The notes below the pieces were generated by a model. It was given only the letters and a program-made list of their open reading frames with translations, had not been told where the DNA came from and searched no databases. Shown one piece after another: positions 1-9,323 of a stretch of DNA of 64,000 nt. How positions within the stretch are numbered: the first letter of the stretch is position 1; each line of letters begins with the position of its first letter. The position numbers and the translations under genes are program-made. The stretch is from NCBI RefSeq assembly GCF_030316825.1, contig NZ_JASZYU010000006.1:1-64000 (forward strand), written 5' to 3'. Source of the stretch: Variovorax fucosicus. Its GTDB lineage: Bacteria > Pseudomonadota > Gammaproteobacteria > Burkholderiales > Burkholderiaceae_C.

Positions 1-27
1 GGTGCTCGCGCTTTGCGGGGTCTCGCA

Positions 28-366
28 GAACTCGCTTCGCTCAAACAGCTGCGAGCCCTGATCCGCAAAGCGCTGCGCTCCTCGGCGGCGCAGAAGGGAT
101 CGGCCAGCCCGCACCGCACACCGGGCTTCGGGGTGGTGCGAAGGTCTGCGCATTCCGGATGCAACCCCTTCCGGTCCACGTCGGTGGGTGGTATGCGCTG
201 GGGCGGCCGTTGAGGCACCGCCGAGCAGCGCAGGGGCAGGCGGATCAGGGCCGCGTGCTGTTTGAGCGAAGCGAGTTCACGCGGACCCCGCCTGACGCGA
301 GCAGCGCAGGGCAGCCCGAAGGGCCGGTGACGTCGGCCGCCCCAGCGCATACCGCCCACCGACGCG
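28..366. repeat. Nested intergenic inverted repeats upstream of the efflux pump gene
   Basis: The first 382 bases hold no convincing gene. Two inverted-repeat pairs are visible. Pair A is a perfect 19-bp inverted repeat at 28-46 and 260-278, with core CTCGCTTCGCTCAAA. Pair B is about 32 bp per arm, 177-208 against 335-366, and nearly perfect; its core is TATGCGCTGGGGCGGCC. The arms interleave, so the transcript could form alternative structures. This looks like a REP-type intergenic element rather than a coding region. Pairing is read directly from sequence; the family assignment is inference. Confidence 0.7.
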
Positions 367-382
367 CCCCGAGAGCAAACCG

Positions 383-3300
383 ATGAACCTCTCGAGACCC
401 TTCGTCGAGCGCCCGATCGCCACGGTCTTGCTGACCATCGGCATCGCGTTGGCCGGCATTGCCGCGTTCTTCGTGCTGCCGGTCTCGCCGCTGCCGAACG
501 TCGACTACCCGGCTATTTCGGTCACGGCCAGCTTGCCCGGTGCCAGCCCCGACACCATGGCCAGCAGCGTGGTGACGCCGCTGGAGCGGCGGCTCGGCAC
601 CATCGCGGGCGTCAACGAAATGACGTCGAACAGCTCGACCGGCTCGGGCCGGATCAACCTGCAGTTCGACCTCAAGCGCAACATCGACGGCGCGGCGCGC
701 GAAGTGCAGGCGGCGATCAACGCGGCGCGGGTCGACCTGCCGGCCACGCTGCGGCGCAACCCGACCTACCGCAAGGCCAACCCCGCGTCGTCGCCGGTCA
801 TCATCCTGGCGCTCACCTCCAAGACCAAGACACCCGGCCAGATCTACGACGCCGTGTCCAACATCGTGAGCCAGCGCATCTCGCAGGTGCCGGGCGTCGG
901 CGATGTCGAGATCGGCGGCGGCTCGCTGCCGGCGGTGCGGATCGAGCTGCAGCCCTTTGCGCTCAACCAGTACGGCATCAGCACCGAGGACGTGCGTGCG
1001 GCCATCCAGGCCAGCAACGCGAACCGGCCCAAGGGCGCGATCGAGGGCGAAGGCCGCCGGCTGCAGATCTACACGCCGTCGCCGGGGCTGCGCGCGACCG
1101 ACTACCGCTCGATGATCATCGCGTGGCGCAACAACGCCGCGGTGCGCCTGTCGGACGTGGCCAACGTGGTCGATGGCGTCGAGAACCGGCGCACGCTCGG
1201 CCTCTTCAACGGGCAGCCGGCCATCGTCGTGCTCATCACGCGCGAGCCTGGCGCCAACATCATCGAGACCGTCGACGGCGTGCGTGCGCTCATCCCCGAG
1301 CTGCGAGCCCAGTTGCCGCAGGACATCGACGTGCAGGTGGCCTCGGACAGCACCAACTCCATTCGCGCATCGCTGCGCGAGATCGAGTTCACGCTGATGA
1401 TCTCGATCGTTCTGGTGGTGCTGGTGGTCGGGCTGTTCCTGCGCCGCGCGCGCGCCACCATCGTGCCGGCCGTGGCCACCGTGGTGTCGCTGCTCGGCAC
1501 CTTCGGCGTCATGTACCTGCTGGGTTTCAGCCTCAACAACCTGAGCCTGATGGCGCTGACGGTGGCCACCGGCTTCGTCGTCGACGACGCGATCGTGGTG
1601 CTTGAGAACACCCAGCGCCACATCGAGGCGGGCATGGACAAGCTCGAGGCCGCGCTGCGCGGTGCGCGCGAGGTCGGCTTCACGGTGCTGTCGATCAGCC
1701 TGTCGCTGGTGGCGGTGTTCATTCCGCTGCTGTTCATGGACGGGCAGGTCGGTCGGCTGTTCCGCGAGTTCGCGGTCACGCTGTCGGCCTCGGTGCTGAT
1801 CTCGCTGGTGATCTCGCTCACCACCACGCCGATGATGTGCGCCTGGCTGCTCAAGTCCGAGCCCAAGGTCGACCCCGATACGCCGCCGCGCAAGCGCGCC
1901 TGGCCGGTGCGCTGGGCCGAGGCCGGCTACGACTTCAGCCTGCGCACCTACGAGCGCAGTCTCGACTGGGCACTGGCCAGCAAGACCATCGTGATGCTGG
2001 TGCTGGTGGCGGTGGTCGGGCTCAACTACTACCTGTTCACGCACATCCCCAAGGGCTACTTTCCGCAACAGGACAACGGCCAGCTCAATGGTGGCTTGCG
2101 CGCCGACCAGAGCATCTCGTCGGCGGCGCTCGGCGAGAAGCTGAAGCAGGCGGTCGACATCATCCGTGCCGATCCGGCGGTCGACACCGTGGTCGGCTTC
2201 TCGGGCGGCAGCCGCGCCGGCGGCGGCTTCATGTTCGTCAACCTCAAGCCGGTGGGGCAGCGCGACGCGACCAGTCCGCAGGTCATCGCGCGGCTGCGCC
2301 CGCAGCTCGACAAGCTCACCGGGCTGCGCGTGTTCCTGGGCCAGGTGCAGGATCTGCGCATGGGCGGGCGCTCCAGCAACTCGACCTACCAGTACACGCT
2401 CAAGAGCGACAACCTCAAGGACTTGCGCACCTGGGTCGGCAAGCTCGCCGACCGGCTGAAGCAGGAAGATGCGCTCACCGACATCGACAGCGACCAGTCC
2501 GACAACGGCGTCGAAACCTATGTCACGGTGGACCGCGACAGCGCCTCGCGCCTGGGCCTGAGCTCGAGCGCCATCGACAGCTCGCTCTACAACGCGTTCG
2601 GCCAGCGCTCGGTGGCCACCATCTACGACGAGCTCAATCAGTACGCGGTGATCATGGAATGGGCGCCGCGCTTCATGCAGGGCCCGGTCGAGCTCAAAGA
2701 CCTTTATGTGCCGACCGACCCGACGGTGACCAGCGGCAACGTGGTGGCCACGACCTCGGCCAACCCGGGCCTGCGCGGCGCCTCGACCGGTTCGCCGTTG
2801 AGCAACACGGCGACGACCATGGTGCCGCTGGGCGCCGTCGCGAAGATTTCGGAGCGCGCCATTCCCACCTCGATCTCGCACGACAGCGGCGAGTTGTCGA
2901 GCACCATCTCCTTCGACCTGGCGCCCGGCACCTCGATCGGCGAAGCGCGCGCTATCGTCGAGCAGGCCACGGCCGACATCGCGATGCCGATCAACGTGCG
3001 CGGCAGCTTCAGCGGCACGGCGGCGAGCGCGCAGCAGTCGCAGGGGCAGCAGGCGTTCCTGATCGTCGCGGCGATCGTGGTGATCTACATCGTGCTCGGC
3101 GTGCTGTACGAAAGCCTGGTGCATCCGATCACCGTGCTCACCACGCTGCCTTCGGCCGGCGTGGGCGCGGTGCTGGCGCTGCTGCTGTTCCGCATGGACT
3201 TCTCGATCATTGCGCTGATCGGCGTGTTCCTGCTGATCGGCATCGTCAAGAAGAACGCGATCCTGATCATCGACTTTGCGCTCGAAGCCGAACGCTCGCG

Positions 3301-3586
3301 CGGCCTGAGCGCGACCGAGGCGGTGCGCGAGGCGTGCATGCTGCGTTTCCGCCCGATCCTGATGACCACGATGGCTGCCGCGCTCGGTGCGCTGCCGCTC
3401 GCGATCGGTTTCGGGCAGGGGGCGGAGCTGCGCCAGCCGCTTGGCGTGTCGATCATCGGCGGGCTGATCGCGAGCCAGCTGCTCACGCTGCTGACCACGC
3501 CCGTGGTCTATGTGCTGATGGACAAGCTGCGCCGGCGTCCCGCCAACGAACAACATCTGGCCCGTGCTGCGGGCGCCGAAACATGA
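383..3586 (+). CDS. mdtC: MdtC-like RND multidrug efflux permease
   Basis: Inner-membrane proton-driven pump of the RND superfamily (1067 aa), exporting drugs or toxic metabolites through a periplasmic adaptor and an outer-membrane channel. The N-terminal helix is followed by a first periplasmic lobe, a TM2-6 block with the proton-relay pair D401/D402 (GFVVDDAIVVLEN), a second lobe, and TM8-12 with K956/K957 (GIVKKNAI). The stretch around residues 640-790 (QDLRMGGRSSNSTYQYTL, NAFGQR) follows E. coli MdtC closely. MdtC works with MdtB as a heterotrimer, so an mdtB partner and an mdtA adaptor are expected to the left of the window. The gene overlaps the outer-membrane factor by 4 nt. The ATG is chosen because the canonical N-terminus starts there, although the Shine-Dalgarno is weak. 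Confidence 0.93.
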   Translation: MNLSRPFVERPIATVLLTIGIALAGIAAFFVLPVSPLPNVDYPAISVTASLPGASPDTMASSVVTPLERRLGTIAGVNEMTSNSSTGSGRINLQFDLKRNIDGAAREVQAAINAARVDLPATLRRNPTYRKANPASSPVIILALTSKTKTPGQIYDAVSNIVSQRISQVPGVGDVEIGGGSLPAVRIELQPFALNQYGISTEDVRAAIQASNANRPKGAIEGEGRRLQIYTPSPGLRATDYRSMIIAWRNNAAVRLSDVANVVDGVENRRTLGLFNGQPAIVVLITREPGANIIETVDGVRALIPELRAQLPQDIDVQVASDSTNSIRASLREIEFTLMISIVLVVLVVGLFLRRARATIVPAVATVVSLLGTFGVMYLLGFSLNNLSLMALTVATGFVVDDAIVVLENTQRHIEAGMDKLEAALRGAREVGFTVLSISLSLVAVFIPLLFMDGQVGRLFREFAVTLSASVLISLVISLTTTPMMCAWLLKSEPKVDPDTPPRKRAWPVRWAEAGYDFSLRTYERSLDWALASKTIVMLVLVAVVGLNYYLFTHIPKGYFPQQDNGQLNGGLRADQSISSAALGEKLKQAVDIIRADPAVDTVVGFSGGSRAGGGFMFVNLKPVGQRDATSPQVIARLRPQLDKLTGLRVFLGQVQDLRMGGRSSNSTYQYTLKSDNLKDLRTWVGKLADRLKQEDALTDIDSDQSDNGVETYVTVDRDSASRLGLSSSAIDSSLYNAFGQRSVATIYDELNQYAVIMEWAPRFMQGPVELKDLYVPTDPTVTSGNVVATTSANPGLRGASTGSPLSNTATTMVPLGAVAKISERAIPTSISHDSGELSSTISFDLAPGTSIGEARAIVEQATADIAMPINVRGSFSGTAASAQQSQGQQAFLIVAAIVVIYIVLGVLYESLVHPITVLTTLPSAGVGAVLALLLFRMDFSIIALIGVFLLIGIVKKNAILIIDFALEAERSRGLSATEAVREACMLRFRPILMTTMAAALGALPLAIGFGQGAELRQPLGVSIIGGLIASQLLTLLTTPVVYVLMDKLRRRPANEQHLARAAGAET

Positions 3587-5022
3587 CCCCGAATCGCATT
3601 CCCTTTTTGCGCAGCACGACGACGGCACTCGCACTGGCCGCGCTGCTGGCCGGCTGCGCGGTCGGCCCGACCTACGAACGGCCTGCCATCGCATCGCCGA
3701 GCGCCTGGAAGGAAGCACCGGCCGCCGAAGGCTGGCTGCCCGCCGCACCGGCCGACGCACTCGATCGCGGCGAGTGGTGGCAGCTGTTCAACGACGCGGG
3801 GCTGAACGAGCTGGCTGCACGCGTGCAGGTGTCGAACCAGAACATCGCGGCGGCCGTCGCCAGCTATGCGCAGGCGACCGCGCTGGTGCGCGAACAGCGC
3901 GCGGGCCTGTTTCCGACCGTCGGGCTCTCCGGCAGCGCGGGCCGCAGCGGCGACCGCACGGCTGGCACGTCCAGCGGCTCGTCGAGCGTCGGGCTCAATG
4001 TCGACTGGGCGCCCGATGTCTGGGGCCGGCTGCGGGCGGCCGTGGGGAGCGCGCAGGCATCGGCACAGGCGAGCGCGGCCGATCTGGCCGCGGCCCGCCT
4101 GTCGGCGCATGGCGAGCTCGCCATCAATTACTTCTCGCTGCGCGAGGCCGATGCCGAACTGGCCCTGCTGGCCGACACGATCGAAGGCTACGAGCGCAGC
4201 TACACGATCGCGCGCAACCGCTACGACGCCGGCATTGCGGCGCAGAGCGACGTGCTGCAGGCACAGACGCAACTCGTCAACACACGTGCCGAACGCGTGG
4301 CGCTGGAGCGCACGCGCGCCACGCTCGAGCACGCGATCGCGGTGCTGGTGGGCGCTGCACCGGCCGACTTCAAGCTTCCTCCACTCGCCGCATGGACACC
4401 GGCCGTGCCCGCCGTACCGCTGGGCGTGCCGTCGACGCTGCTGCAGCGCCGGCCCGACATCGCCGCGGCCGAGCGCGCCGTGGCGGTGGCCAATGCGCAG
4501 ATCGGCATCGAACGCTCGGCCTACTTTCCAAGCCTCAACCTGAGCGGCTCGCTGAGCCGTTCGGCCAGCCGCGTGCAGGACTTGTTCAGCGCATCCAACA
4601 CGCTGTGGTCGCTCGGCCTCTCGGCGGCGCAGGTGCTGTTCGATGCGGGTGCGATCGGTGCGCGCGTCGATTCGGCCAAGGCGGGGCACGAGGCGGCCGT
4701 CGCGCGCTACCGGCAGACCGTGCTGACCGCGTTCCAGGGCGTCGAAGACCAGCTCACCGCCACGGCCAGCCTGGCGCAACAGGAAGCGCTGCGGCGCGAG
4801 GCCTCGGTCGCGGCCGACAAGACCGAGCAGCAGTTGCTGAACCGCTACCGTGCGGGCCAGGTCAGCTACACCGAGGTGGTGACGGCGCAGGCATCGGCGC
4901 TGAACGCGCGCCGCACCGTGCTGCAGCTGGGGGTCAACCGCCAGGTGGCGGCGGTCGGCCTGATTCAGGGCCTGGGCGGGGGCTGGGACGCAGCCTGGCT
5001 CAAGGACGCCACGCCCGGCTGA
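3583..5022 (+). CDS. Outer-membrane efflux lipoprotein, OprM/NodT type
   Basis: 479-aa TolC-like channel that completes the tripartite pump. The N-terminus is a lipoprotein signal with lipobox LLAGC (Cys25), followed by the family signature AVGPTYERP. Two OEP repeats follow, rich in long helices; each carries the usual helix pattern (YDAGIAAQSDVLQAQ in the first, YRAGQVSYTEVVTAQ in the second) and LLQRRPDIAAAER lies between them. Start ATG 3583 overlaps the mdtC stop (ATGA), so translation is probably coupled. Length is normal for the family. E. coli mdtABCD lacks its own OMF, so this arrangement is the extended version common in Burkholderiales and pseudomonads. Confidence 0.95.
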   Translation: MTPNRIPFLRSTTTALALAALLAGCAVGPTYERPAIASPSAWKEAPAAEGWLPAAPADALDRGEWWQLFNDAGLNELAARVQVSNQNIAAAVASYAQATALVREQRAGLFPTVGLSGSAGRSGDRTAGTSSGSSSVGLNVDWAPDVWGRLRAAVGSAQASAQASAADLAAARLSAHGELAINYFSLREADAELALLADTIEGYERSYTIARNRYDAGIAAQSDVLQAQTQLVNTRAERVALERTRATLEHAIAVLVGAAPADFKLPPLAAWTPAVPAVPLGVPSTLLQRRPDIAAAERAVAVANAQIGIERSAYFPSLNLSGSLSRSASRVQDLFSASNTLWSLGLSAAQVLFDAGAIGARVDSAKAGHEAAVARYRQTVLTAFQGVEDQLTATASLAQQEALRREASVAADKTEQQLLNRYRAGQVSYTEVVTAQASALNARRTVLQLGVNRQVAAVGLIQGLGGGWDAAWLKDATPG

Positions 5023-5150
5023 CCGCGCACGCGGCGCAGCACGCGCCCGCGCAGCACCGCGATCAGCGCGGCCACATGCGCCAGGAAGACGACCACGGCG
5101 GCTCCGATCATCAGCAGCAGGTCGACGTCTTCGCGGGTCAGGTCATTCAT
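4965..5150 (-). CDS. Possible small membrane protein (61 aa)
   Basis: Reading from ATG 5150, the product starts MNDLTREDVDLL, then has one strong hydrophobic helix (about residues 11-33) and a basic stretch RGRVLRRVRG that would sit in the cytoplasm. It runs antisense into the last 58 nt of the outer-membrane channel gene and ends there. I see no good Shine-Dalgarno. The helix followed by positive charges is protein-like, but in this GC-rich sequence a chance ORF is also possible. No function can be assigned. Confidence 0.35.
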   Translation of the reverse strand: MNDLTREDVDLLLMIGAAVVVFLAHVAALIAVLRGRVLRRVRGQPGVASLSQAASQPPPRP

Positions 5151-5308
5151 GGCCGCGATGGTCTTTGCCGATCCGGGAGGAATGTGGGAGACCTTGCGTC
5201 GACGGCCTCCTATTTGCCTCCGCATTCGCCGTTCAACATTCGCTCGCCGCCGCAGTGCAGGTGCAGTGCAGCGGTTCGATGCAATCCCTTGAACCCGGAG
5301 AAAACTGA

Positions 5309-6460
5309 ATGAAACGAACCCTCGCGGCGATGGCCGCGCTGCTCGCTGCTGGCTTTGCCTCGGCGCAATCGTCCGTCACGCTGTTTGGCGTGGTCGACAC
5401 GGCAATCAGCTACCAGTCGGCCACATCGCGCGATGCGCTCACGGGCCAGAGCTACAAGCAGAGCCAGTGGGCCCTGACCAACTCCGGCTACAACTCGAGC
5501 CGGCTCGGATTTCGCGGGACCGAAGACCTGGGTGGCGGCCTGGCGGCCAGCTTCTGGCTCGAAGCGCCGATCAGCTCCGACGATGGCGGCACCGGCCTGA
5601 ACTTCAGCCGTCGCTCGACGGTGAGCCTGTCCGGCGGCTTCGGTGAAGTGCGCCTGGGCCGCGACTACACGGCCACGTTCTGGAACGACACCGTCTTCGA
5701 TCCGTTCGGCACCAACGGCTCGGGCACCAGCGTGATCTCTTCGGTGAGCGGCAGCAGCAACCTGGCCAACCCGAAGTACGTGCGCTCCAGCAATACGGTG
5801 GGCTACTTCCTGCCGCCGAACCTGGGCGGCTTCTATGGCCAGGTGCAGTACGGCCTGCACGAGAACGTCGACACCAGCACCAGCAGCACGACCACCGCCT
5901 CGACCAACAGCAACGCGGGCCGCTATGTCGGCGGGCGCTTCGGCTATGCCAACGGGCCGCTGGACATCGCTGCGTCGTACGGCGAGAGCACCATCGTCGA
6001 CACCAGCGCGCTGACCCGCAAGATCCAGACGGCCAACCTCGGCGCCTCGTACGACTTCGGGCCGGTCAAGCTGTTCAGCGAACTCTCGCAGGTGCGCAAC
6101 AAGTTCGAAGGCGCCTCGCTGGCCTCGTACAACGACAACTACAACGGCTATCTGCTCGGCGCGACGGTGCCGGTGGGCGCAGGCCTGATCCGCGCGGCGT
6201 ATTCGGCAGTGCGCTACGACGAAGGCGCGACGGGTCTCTACGGCGAGCGGCCGCGCGTGCAGAAGCTGGCAATCGGGTACGTGCACAACCTGTCGAAGCG
6301 CACCGCGCTGTACACGACGGTGGCCCGCGTGAACAACCGCAACGACGCGCTCTACACCGGCGCGCTGAGTTCGGCCATCACGACGGGCGGTTCGGTGGGC
6401 TACACGGGCATCCCGCGCTCGTCCACCGGCTATGACTTCGGCATCCGCCACGCCTTCTGA
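5309..6460 (+). CDS. General porin, OmpC/PhoE-like (Gram_neg_porin)
   Basis: 383-aa outer-membrane beta-barrel channel. Signal peptide residues 1-19 (MKRTLAAMAALLAAGFASA, then Q). The mature part begins with SSVTLFGVVDTAISY, typical of burkholderial porins, and carries the eyelet-like RLGFRGTEDLGGG near the start. It ends in a terminal Phe (GIRHAF), the barrel-assembly signal. Shine-Dalgarno GGAG sits 8 nt before ATG 5309. Length is normal. It lies between the efflux genes and the two-component system, so it may be part of the same envelope-stress regulon; that link is inference. Confidence 0.93.
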   Translation: MKRTLAAMAALLAAGFASAQSSVTLFGVVDTAISYQSATSRDALTGQSYKQSQWALTNSGYNSSRLGFRGTEDLGGGLAASFWLEAPISSDDGGTGLNFSRRSTVSLSGGFGEVRLGRDYTATFWNDTVFDPFGTNGSGTSVISSVSGSSNLANPKYVRSSNTVGYFLPPNLGGFYGQVQYGLHENVDTSTSSTTTASTNSNAGRYVGGRFGYANGPLDIAASYGESTIVDTSALTRKIQTANLGASYDFGPVKLFSELSQVRNKFEGASLASYNDNYNGYLLGATVPVGAGLIRAAYSAVRYDEGATGLYGERPRVQKLAIGYVHNLSKRTALYTTVARVNNRNDALYTGALSSAITTGGSVGYTGIPRSSTGYDFGIRHAF

Positions 6461-6482
6461 CGCTCAGCGGCGCGCACGTTCC

Positions 6483-7001
6483 ATGATGCCGAGTCCCTTG
6501 AGTCTTGCCATCGTCGCCAGTGCCGTTGCGGTGGCCGAACCGCGCGCCGCGGCCGACCTCGGGCAACTGCTGCTGGCGATGCCCGCTGCCTGCAGGTCGA
6601 TGCTGCAGGGCAGGGGCATCGTGCTGGAGCATCGCCTGCCGGCGCACCCGCTCCCGGTGTTCGTGCAGCAGGAGGAGATCGAGCAACTGCTGATGCATGT
6701 GGCCCGGATCGCCTGCCGCGCACTGAAGAACGGCGGCACGCTGCAGGTGCTGGCGCTCGCCGATGGCGCCAGGGCCGCCGTTCACTTCATGGACGCCGGC
6801 CCCGATGCGTCGGCGCCCGGCCTGGCGCATCTGTTCGAACGCGGGGCGCGGGAGTCCGATGCGGGCGTGCGCCATTGCCAGCGTATCGCCAGCGCGCACA
6901 ACGGGCGCATCTATGCGGCGCCTTCCGCGCTCGGCGCGCTGGGCATCACCTTCAGGCTGCCGCTGTGCACGCCCCCTTCTGCAGCGGGAGATCTGCGATG
7001 A
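6483..7001 (+). CDS. Degenerate histidine-kinase-type ATPase domain protein (172 aa)
   Basis: Small soluble protein resembling the C-terminal HATPase_c half of a sensor kinase, without a His phosphorylation domain. Recognisable pieces are an N-box-like QLLMHVARIACRAL, a G1-like DAGPDAS, GLAHLFERG resembling the F-box, and RIASAHNGRIYA followed by GITFRLPL at the end, as in kinases. The N-box Asn is missing and no G2 glycine loop is seen, so ATP binding is doubtful. The start is set at the ATG ATG pair at 6483; a longer in-frame start at 6432 would overlap the porin. It sits directly before baeS and may modulate that kinase, but this is inference. Confidence 0.7.
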   Translation: MMPSPLSLAIVASAVAVAEPRAAADLGQLLLAMPAACRSMLQGRGIVLEHRLPAHPLPVFVQQEEIEQLLMHVARIACRALKNGGTLQVLALADGARAAVHFMDAGPDASAPGLAHLFERGARESDAGVRHCQRIASAHNGRIYAAPSALGALGITFRLPLCTPPSAAGDLR

Positions 7002-7041
7002 CGCTGTGCCGCAAAATGCGGCCCAGTGCCCGATTGAAACG

Positions 7042-8598
7042 ATGTCCCGCCTGACCCTTTCCAAGAAGATATTCCTTGCACTGGCCACCTTGCTGCTGGG
7101 CGTTCTGCTCATCTTTGCAGGCTTCTCGATACTCGGACTTCAGCGCGGCCTCGGCCCCTATGTGGCAGAGATCGAGATCCGCCGCATGAACTGGCTGGTT
7201 CAACTGCTGAAACAGCACTACGCCACCAACGGCAGCTGGGAGAGGCTGCGCCGGGACGATGACGCCTGGCGTCGCTTGCAGATGGGCGACGCCGGCCTGG
7301 CGCAGCCCGATGCGAGCGGCAAGACCGACAGCCGTCTGCCTTCGTGGTACGCGCGCCGTCCGCCCTCGGACCGGGGCGGCGAGCCACCCTCGTGGCCGCA
7401 GCTGGACACCCCGCCTCCGCCGTTCGGGCTGCCGCCGCCCTGGCTCTTTCTCGGACTTCGCGAAGCGGCCGATTCCCTGGTCCAGCGCCTCGGCGTGGTC
7501 GACGCCAAGGGTGCGCCGGTGGCCGGCATGGTGAGCGACCCCAAGGCCTCGGCCCGGCTGCCGATCCAGCAGGGCCACGTCGTTGTCGGCTATCTGGTGC
7601 TGGCGCCGCTCGAGGGGCTGGAGAGCCAGGCCGACCGCGCGTTCGTCGCGCGCCAATCGGGCATCGTCGCGCTGACCGGGCTGGCCGGGCTTGCGTTCGC
7701 ATTGGTGCTGTCATGGCTGCTGGCGCGGCGCTGGTTCAGCCCGATCGATGCGCTGACGCAGGCCGCGCAGGACGTGGCGCGCGGGCGGGCCGGCATCCGC
7801 GTGCCGGTGCACGGCTCCGACGAACTGGCCTTGCTCGGAAGCACCTTCAACGACATGGCCGAACGGCTCGACACGGTCGAGGCGAGCCGGCGCGTCTGGC
7901 TGGCCGACGTGGCGCATGAACTGCGCACGCCGCTCGCCGCCATGCGCGCCGAGATCGAGGCCCTGCAGGATGGCGTGCGCAGCTTCGACGACCGCACCGC
8001 ACTGCGGCTGCACCGCCAGGTGATGCGCCTCGGCCACCTGGTGGACGATCTGCGCAGCAGCATGCGCGAGCCGCAGGATGCCTTGGCGCCCTTTGCGCCG
8101 ACCTATCCGCTGGTGCTGTTGAAGGAGGCGGTGACGATGACGCGCGACCGCTTTGCCAAATGCGGCATCGAGGTGGATGCGACGGCCATCGAAGCCCTGG
8201 CCGCCAAAGCCCAGCCGATGGTGGAGGGCGATGCGCGCCGGCTGCACCAGGTGTTCATGAACCTGCTGGAGAACACGCTGAGCTACACCGACGCCAGCGG
8301 GCAACTGCAACTGGGCGCGCACACCGAAGCCATGGACGGCGGGCAGCAGCAACTGGTGCTGCAGTTCGACGACAGCGCGCCCGGCGTCACGGCCGAAGAG
8401 CTGCCACGCCTGTTCGAGCGGCTGTTTCGCGGCGAGGCATCGCGCAACCGCGAGACGGGTGGCTCGGGCCTCGGCCTGTCGATCTGCCGCGCCACCGTCG
8501 AAGAGCACGGCGGCACCATCGATGCGGCGGCCTCGCCACTCGGCGGCGTTCGCATCACGCTGACCCTGCCGCTCTTGAACAAGGCGGTTCTGCCATGA
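7042..8598 (+). CDS. baeS: Sensor histidine kinase, BaeS-like
   Basis: 518-aa membrane kinase. TM1 (about 9-31) is followed by a periplasmic sensor loop rich in Pro (PPPPFGLPPPW), then TM2 (IVALTGLAGLAFALVLSWLL), a HAMP linker, a HisKA domain with phospho-acceptor H292 (DVAHELRTPLAAM), and an HATPase domain with N-box (FMNLLENTLSYT), G1 (FDDSAPGV), F-box and G2 (GGSGLGLSIC). It is expected to sense envelope damage and phosphorylate the downstream BaeR-like regulator, whose start codon overlaps its stop (ATGA). E. coli BaeS controls mdtABC, and the same pairing with an MdtC-like pump is kept here. The start ATG was chosen for its clean N-terminal helix. Confidence 0.9.
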   Translation: MSRLTLSKKIFLALATLLLGVLLIFAGFSILGLQRGLGPYVAEIEIRRMNWLVQLLKQHYATNGSWERLRRDDDAWRRLQMGDAGLAQPDASGKTDSRLPSWYARRPPSDRGGEPPSWPQLDTPPPPFGLPPPWLFLGLREAADSLVQRLGVVDAKGAPVAGMVSDPKASARLPIQQGHVVVGYLVLAPLEGLESQADRAFVARQSGIVALTGLAGLAFALVLSWLLARRWFSPIDALTQAAQDVARGRAGIRVPVHGSDELALLGSTFNDMAERLDTVEASRRVWLADVAHELRTPLAAMRAEIEALQDGVRSFDDRTALRLHRQVMRLGHLVDDLRSSMREPQDALAPFAPTYPLVLLKEAVTMTRDRFAKCGIEVDATAIEALAAKAQPMVEGDARRLHQVFMNLLENTLSYTDASGQLQLGAHTEAMDGGQQQLVLQFDDSAPGVTAEELPRLFERLFRGEASRNRETGGSGLGLSICRATVEEHGGTIDAAASPLGGVRITLTLPLLNKAVLP

Positions 8599-9281
8599 CA
8601 CGCATCCTCGTCGTCGAAGACGAAAAAGACATTGCCTCGGTGCTGCTCGACTACCTGCGGCATGCGGGCTACGAGGTCGACCATGCGGCCGATGGCCACG
8701 CCGCGCTCGAAAAGATGATCGCCACGCCGCCGGATCTCACCCTGCTCGACGTGATGCTGCCGCGCCTCGACGGCATGACCGTGCTGCGGCAGGCGAGGGT
8801 GCACACCAGCCATCCGGTCATCATGCTGACCGCGCGCATCGAAGAGGTCGACCGGCTGCTCGGGCTCGAGCTTGGGGCCGACGACTACATCTGCAAGCCG
8901 TTCTCGCCGCGCGAGGTGGTGGCGCGGGTGAAGGCGGTGCTGCGGCGCACCCAGGTCAGTGCCGGCAAGGCCGCCGATGCGCCGGCAGTGCCCCTGGTGC
9001 TGGACGACGCGCACTGGCGCGCCTCGCTGAACGGAATGCCGCTGAACCTCACGCGGCGCGAGTTCGGCCTGCTGCAGGCGCTCTCGCGGCACCCGGGCCG
9101 CATCTTCTCGCGCGCCAGGCTGCTGGAACTGGCCTACGACGACACGGCCGACGTGACCGAGCGCGCGGTGGACAGCCACATCAAGAACCTGCGCCGCAAG
9201 CTCGCCGTGGCGGCACCGTCGCACGACTGGATCCGTTCGGTGTACGGGGTGGGCTTTGCGTTCGAGGCGCCGTCCGACTGA
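8595..9281 (+). CDS. baeR: Response regulator, BaeR-like (OmpR family)
   Basis: 228-aa DNA-binding regulator. The receiver domain has the acidic pocket (E8, D9) and phospho-acceptor D52 (LLDVMLP). The segment IEEVDRLLGLELGADDYICK then SPREVVARVK is nearly the BaeR signature, which is stronger than a generic OmpR match. The C-terminal winged helix ends with RAVDSHIKNLRRKL and SVYGVGFAFE. It is translationally coupled to baeS. The expected targets are the efflux genes and possibly the porin upstream; I could not pick out a BaeR box by eye. Confidence 0.92.
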   Translation: MTRILVVEDEKDIASVLLDYLRHAGYEVDHAADGHAALEKMIATPPDLTLLDVMLPRLDGMTVLRQARVHTSHPVIMLTARIEEVDRLLGLELGADDYICKPFSPREVVARVKAVLRRTQVSAGKAADAPAVPLVLDDAHWRASLNGMPLNLTRREFGLLQALSRHPGRIFSRARLLELAYDDTADVTERAVDSHIKNLRRKLAVAAPSHDWIRSVYGVGFAFEAPSD

Positions 9282-9323
9282 TCCTGCGCAATTTCTCCGA
9301 GATCGCCCGCCACACTCGGCCGC

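Noticed and set aside
245..3760. 1171-codon minus-strand ORF across the efflux pump
   Set aside because: Composition is H/Q/R/D-rich with no recognisable motif, and it lies on the opposite strand of a clear RND permease.
7008..7022. GCCGCA-AAA-TGCGGC hairpin before baeS as a riboswitch or terminator
   Set aside because: Too small for a riboswitch, no T run, and it sits inside a plausible operon with only 40 nt between genes.
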